A stretch of 6,670 bases of DNA from an uncultured Jannaschia sp. (GTDB lineage: Bacteria > Pseudomonadota > Alphaproteobacteria > Rhodobacterales > Rhodobacteraceae), in the NCBI GenBank assembly GCA_937916365.1, contig CALFSY010000156.1, forward strand, positions 1 to 6,670. The letters run 5' to 3'. Under the pieces are notes generated by a model. It was not told where the DNA came from and ran no database searches. It saw only the letters and a program-made list of their open reading frames with translations. Position 1 is the first letter of the stretch; the number at the start of each line of letters is the position of its first letter. Shown in pieces: positions 6,188 to 6,670 of the stretch. The position numbers were made by a program, and so were the translations under genes.

Positions 6188-6670
6188 TTAACGATTGAAC
6201 ATGCCCCTGGGATACAGCGCATCATAAATCGGCACCAATGACGCCGTGTCAAATAGGGATGATACACTGGTCCCTGTCCAAATGTTCATGATGGACTGTG
6301 CAAACATGGGGGCGGTTGGCACAATGCGAATACGCGCGCAGGATTTGATCGCATCGGTTGATTCAATGGTGTCGGTGACAACAACCGATTTTAGAACAGA
6401 ATTTTCAATCCGTTCCACCGCCGGGCCAGACATGACGCCGTGGGTGGCGTAGGCGTGCACCTCTATCGCGCCTGCGGCGGCCAACTGATCGGCGGCCTTG
6501 CACAACGTGCCGGCGGTGTCGCAAATGTCGTCAACAATCAGGCATTTTTTGCCCGTTACATCCCCGATAACGGTCATGCCGGCGACCTCCCCCGCTTTTT
6601 CGCGGCGTTTGTCGATAATGGCCAGGGGCACATCAATCCGCGTGGCCAATTCACGCGCGCGGCCTACCCC
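6188..6670 (-). CDS. prs: Ribose-phosphate pyrophosphokinase, C-terminal part (cut by window edge)
   Basis: Cytosolic enzyme that makes PRPP from ribose 5-phosphate and ATP for nucleotide, histidine and tryptophan synthesis. The 160 visible residues start inside the protein (GVGRARELATRIDVPLAIIDKRR), and the 5' part, about half of a usual enzyme of some 310 residues, lies beyond 6670. The KRR basic segment after LAIID is the conserved catalytic flexible-loop region. The PRPP-binding motif LIVDDICDTAGTLC is at visible residues 44-57. The late signature SVSSLF near the C-terminus is typical. A TTG at 6649 is an internal Leu codon, not a start, because the reading frame and family similarity continue through it to the window edge. 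The aminotransferase gene follows in the same direction, so cotranscription is possible. Confidence 0.95.
   Translation of the reverse strand, partial: GVGRARELATRIDVPLAIIDKRREKAGEVAGMTVIGDVTGKKCLIVDDICDTAGTLCKAADQLAAAGAIEVHAYATHGVMSGPAVERIENSVLKSVVVTDTIESTDAIKSCARIRIVPTAPMFAQSIMNIWTGTSVSSLFDTASLVPIYDALYPRGMFNR

Noticed and set aside
1..6670. A novel defence, mobile or biosynthetic system
   Set aside because: All large frames belong to well-known families. There are no CRISPR-type repeats, transposase, integrase, attachment sites, toxin-antitoxin pairs or tRNA genes that I can see.

Overview
The window reads as a chromosomal segment of a phototrophic alphaproteobacterium that makes bacteriochlorophyll a. 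Two things point there. A bchG-bchP-idi cassette, the bacteriochlorophyll tail-attachment and tail-reduction genes plus an isoprenoid isomerase, sits under a near-perfect PpsR/CrtJ-type operator. The adjacent glnB-glnA pair and the class V aminotransferase resemble those of Rhodobacterales-like bacteria. The genus cannot be fixed from the sequence alone. DNA is moderately GC-rich throughout, with no sign of a foreign island.

Layout. Bases 1-42 hold a regulatory region with a TGT-N12-ACA palindrome and an overlapping inverted repeat. Bases 43-2769 hold a plus-strand photosynthesis operon: bchG, a possible 30-codon bridging ORF, bchP and idi, with ATGA stop/start overlaps at the junctions. Bases 2770-2950 are an AT-rich intergenic region with several small dyads. 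Bases 2951-4799 hold glnB and glnA, followed by a strong intrinsic terminator (4821-4850). Converging on this from the minus strand are a class V PLP-dependent aminotransferase (4889-6088) and, upstream of it, the C-terminal half of ribose-phosphate pyrophosphokinase (prs, 6188-6670), cut by the window edge.

How the genes work together. Idi balances IPP and DMAPP for geranylgeranyl diphosphate. BchG joins that C20 chain to bacteriochlorophyllide a, and BchP reduces the geranylgeranyl tail to phytyl. The operator before bchG suggests aerobic or light-dependent repression of the set. GlnB (PII) and GlnA (glutamine synthetase with its adenylylation tyrosine) form the usual nitrogen-sensing and assimilation pair. 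The photosynthesis cassette stops right at these housekeeping genes, so this looks like one edge of the photosynthesis gene cluster.

I found no new defence, mobile or biosynthetic system. The least explained items are the small ORF bridging bchG and bchP, the operator lying against a start codon that lacks a ribosome binding site, and a structured spacer between prs and the aminotransferase gene.
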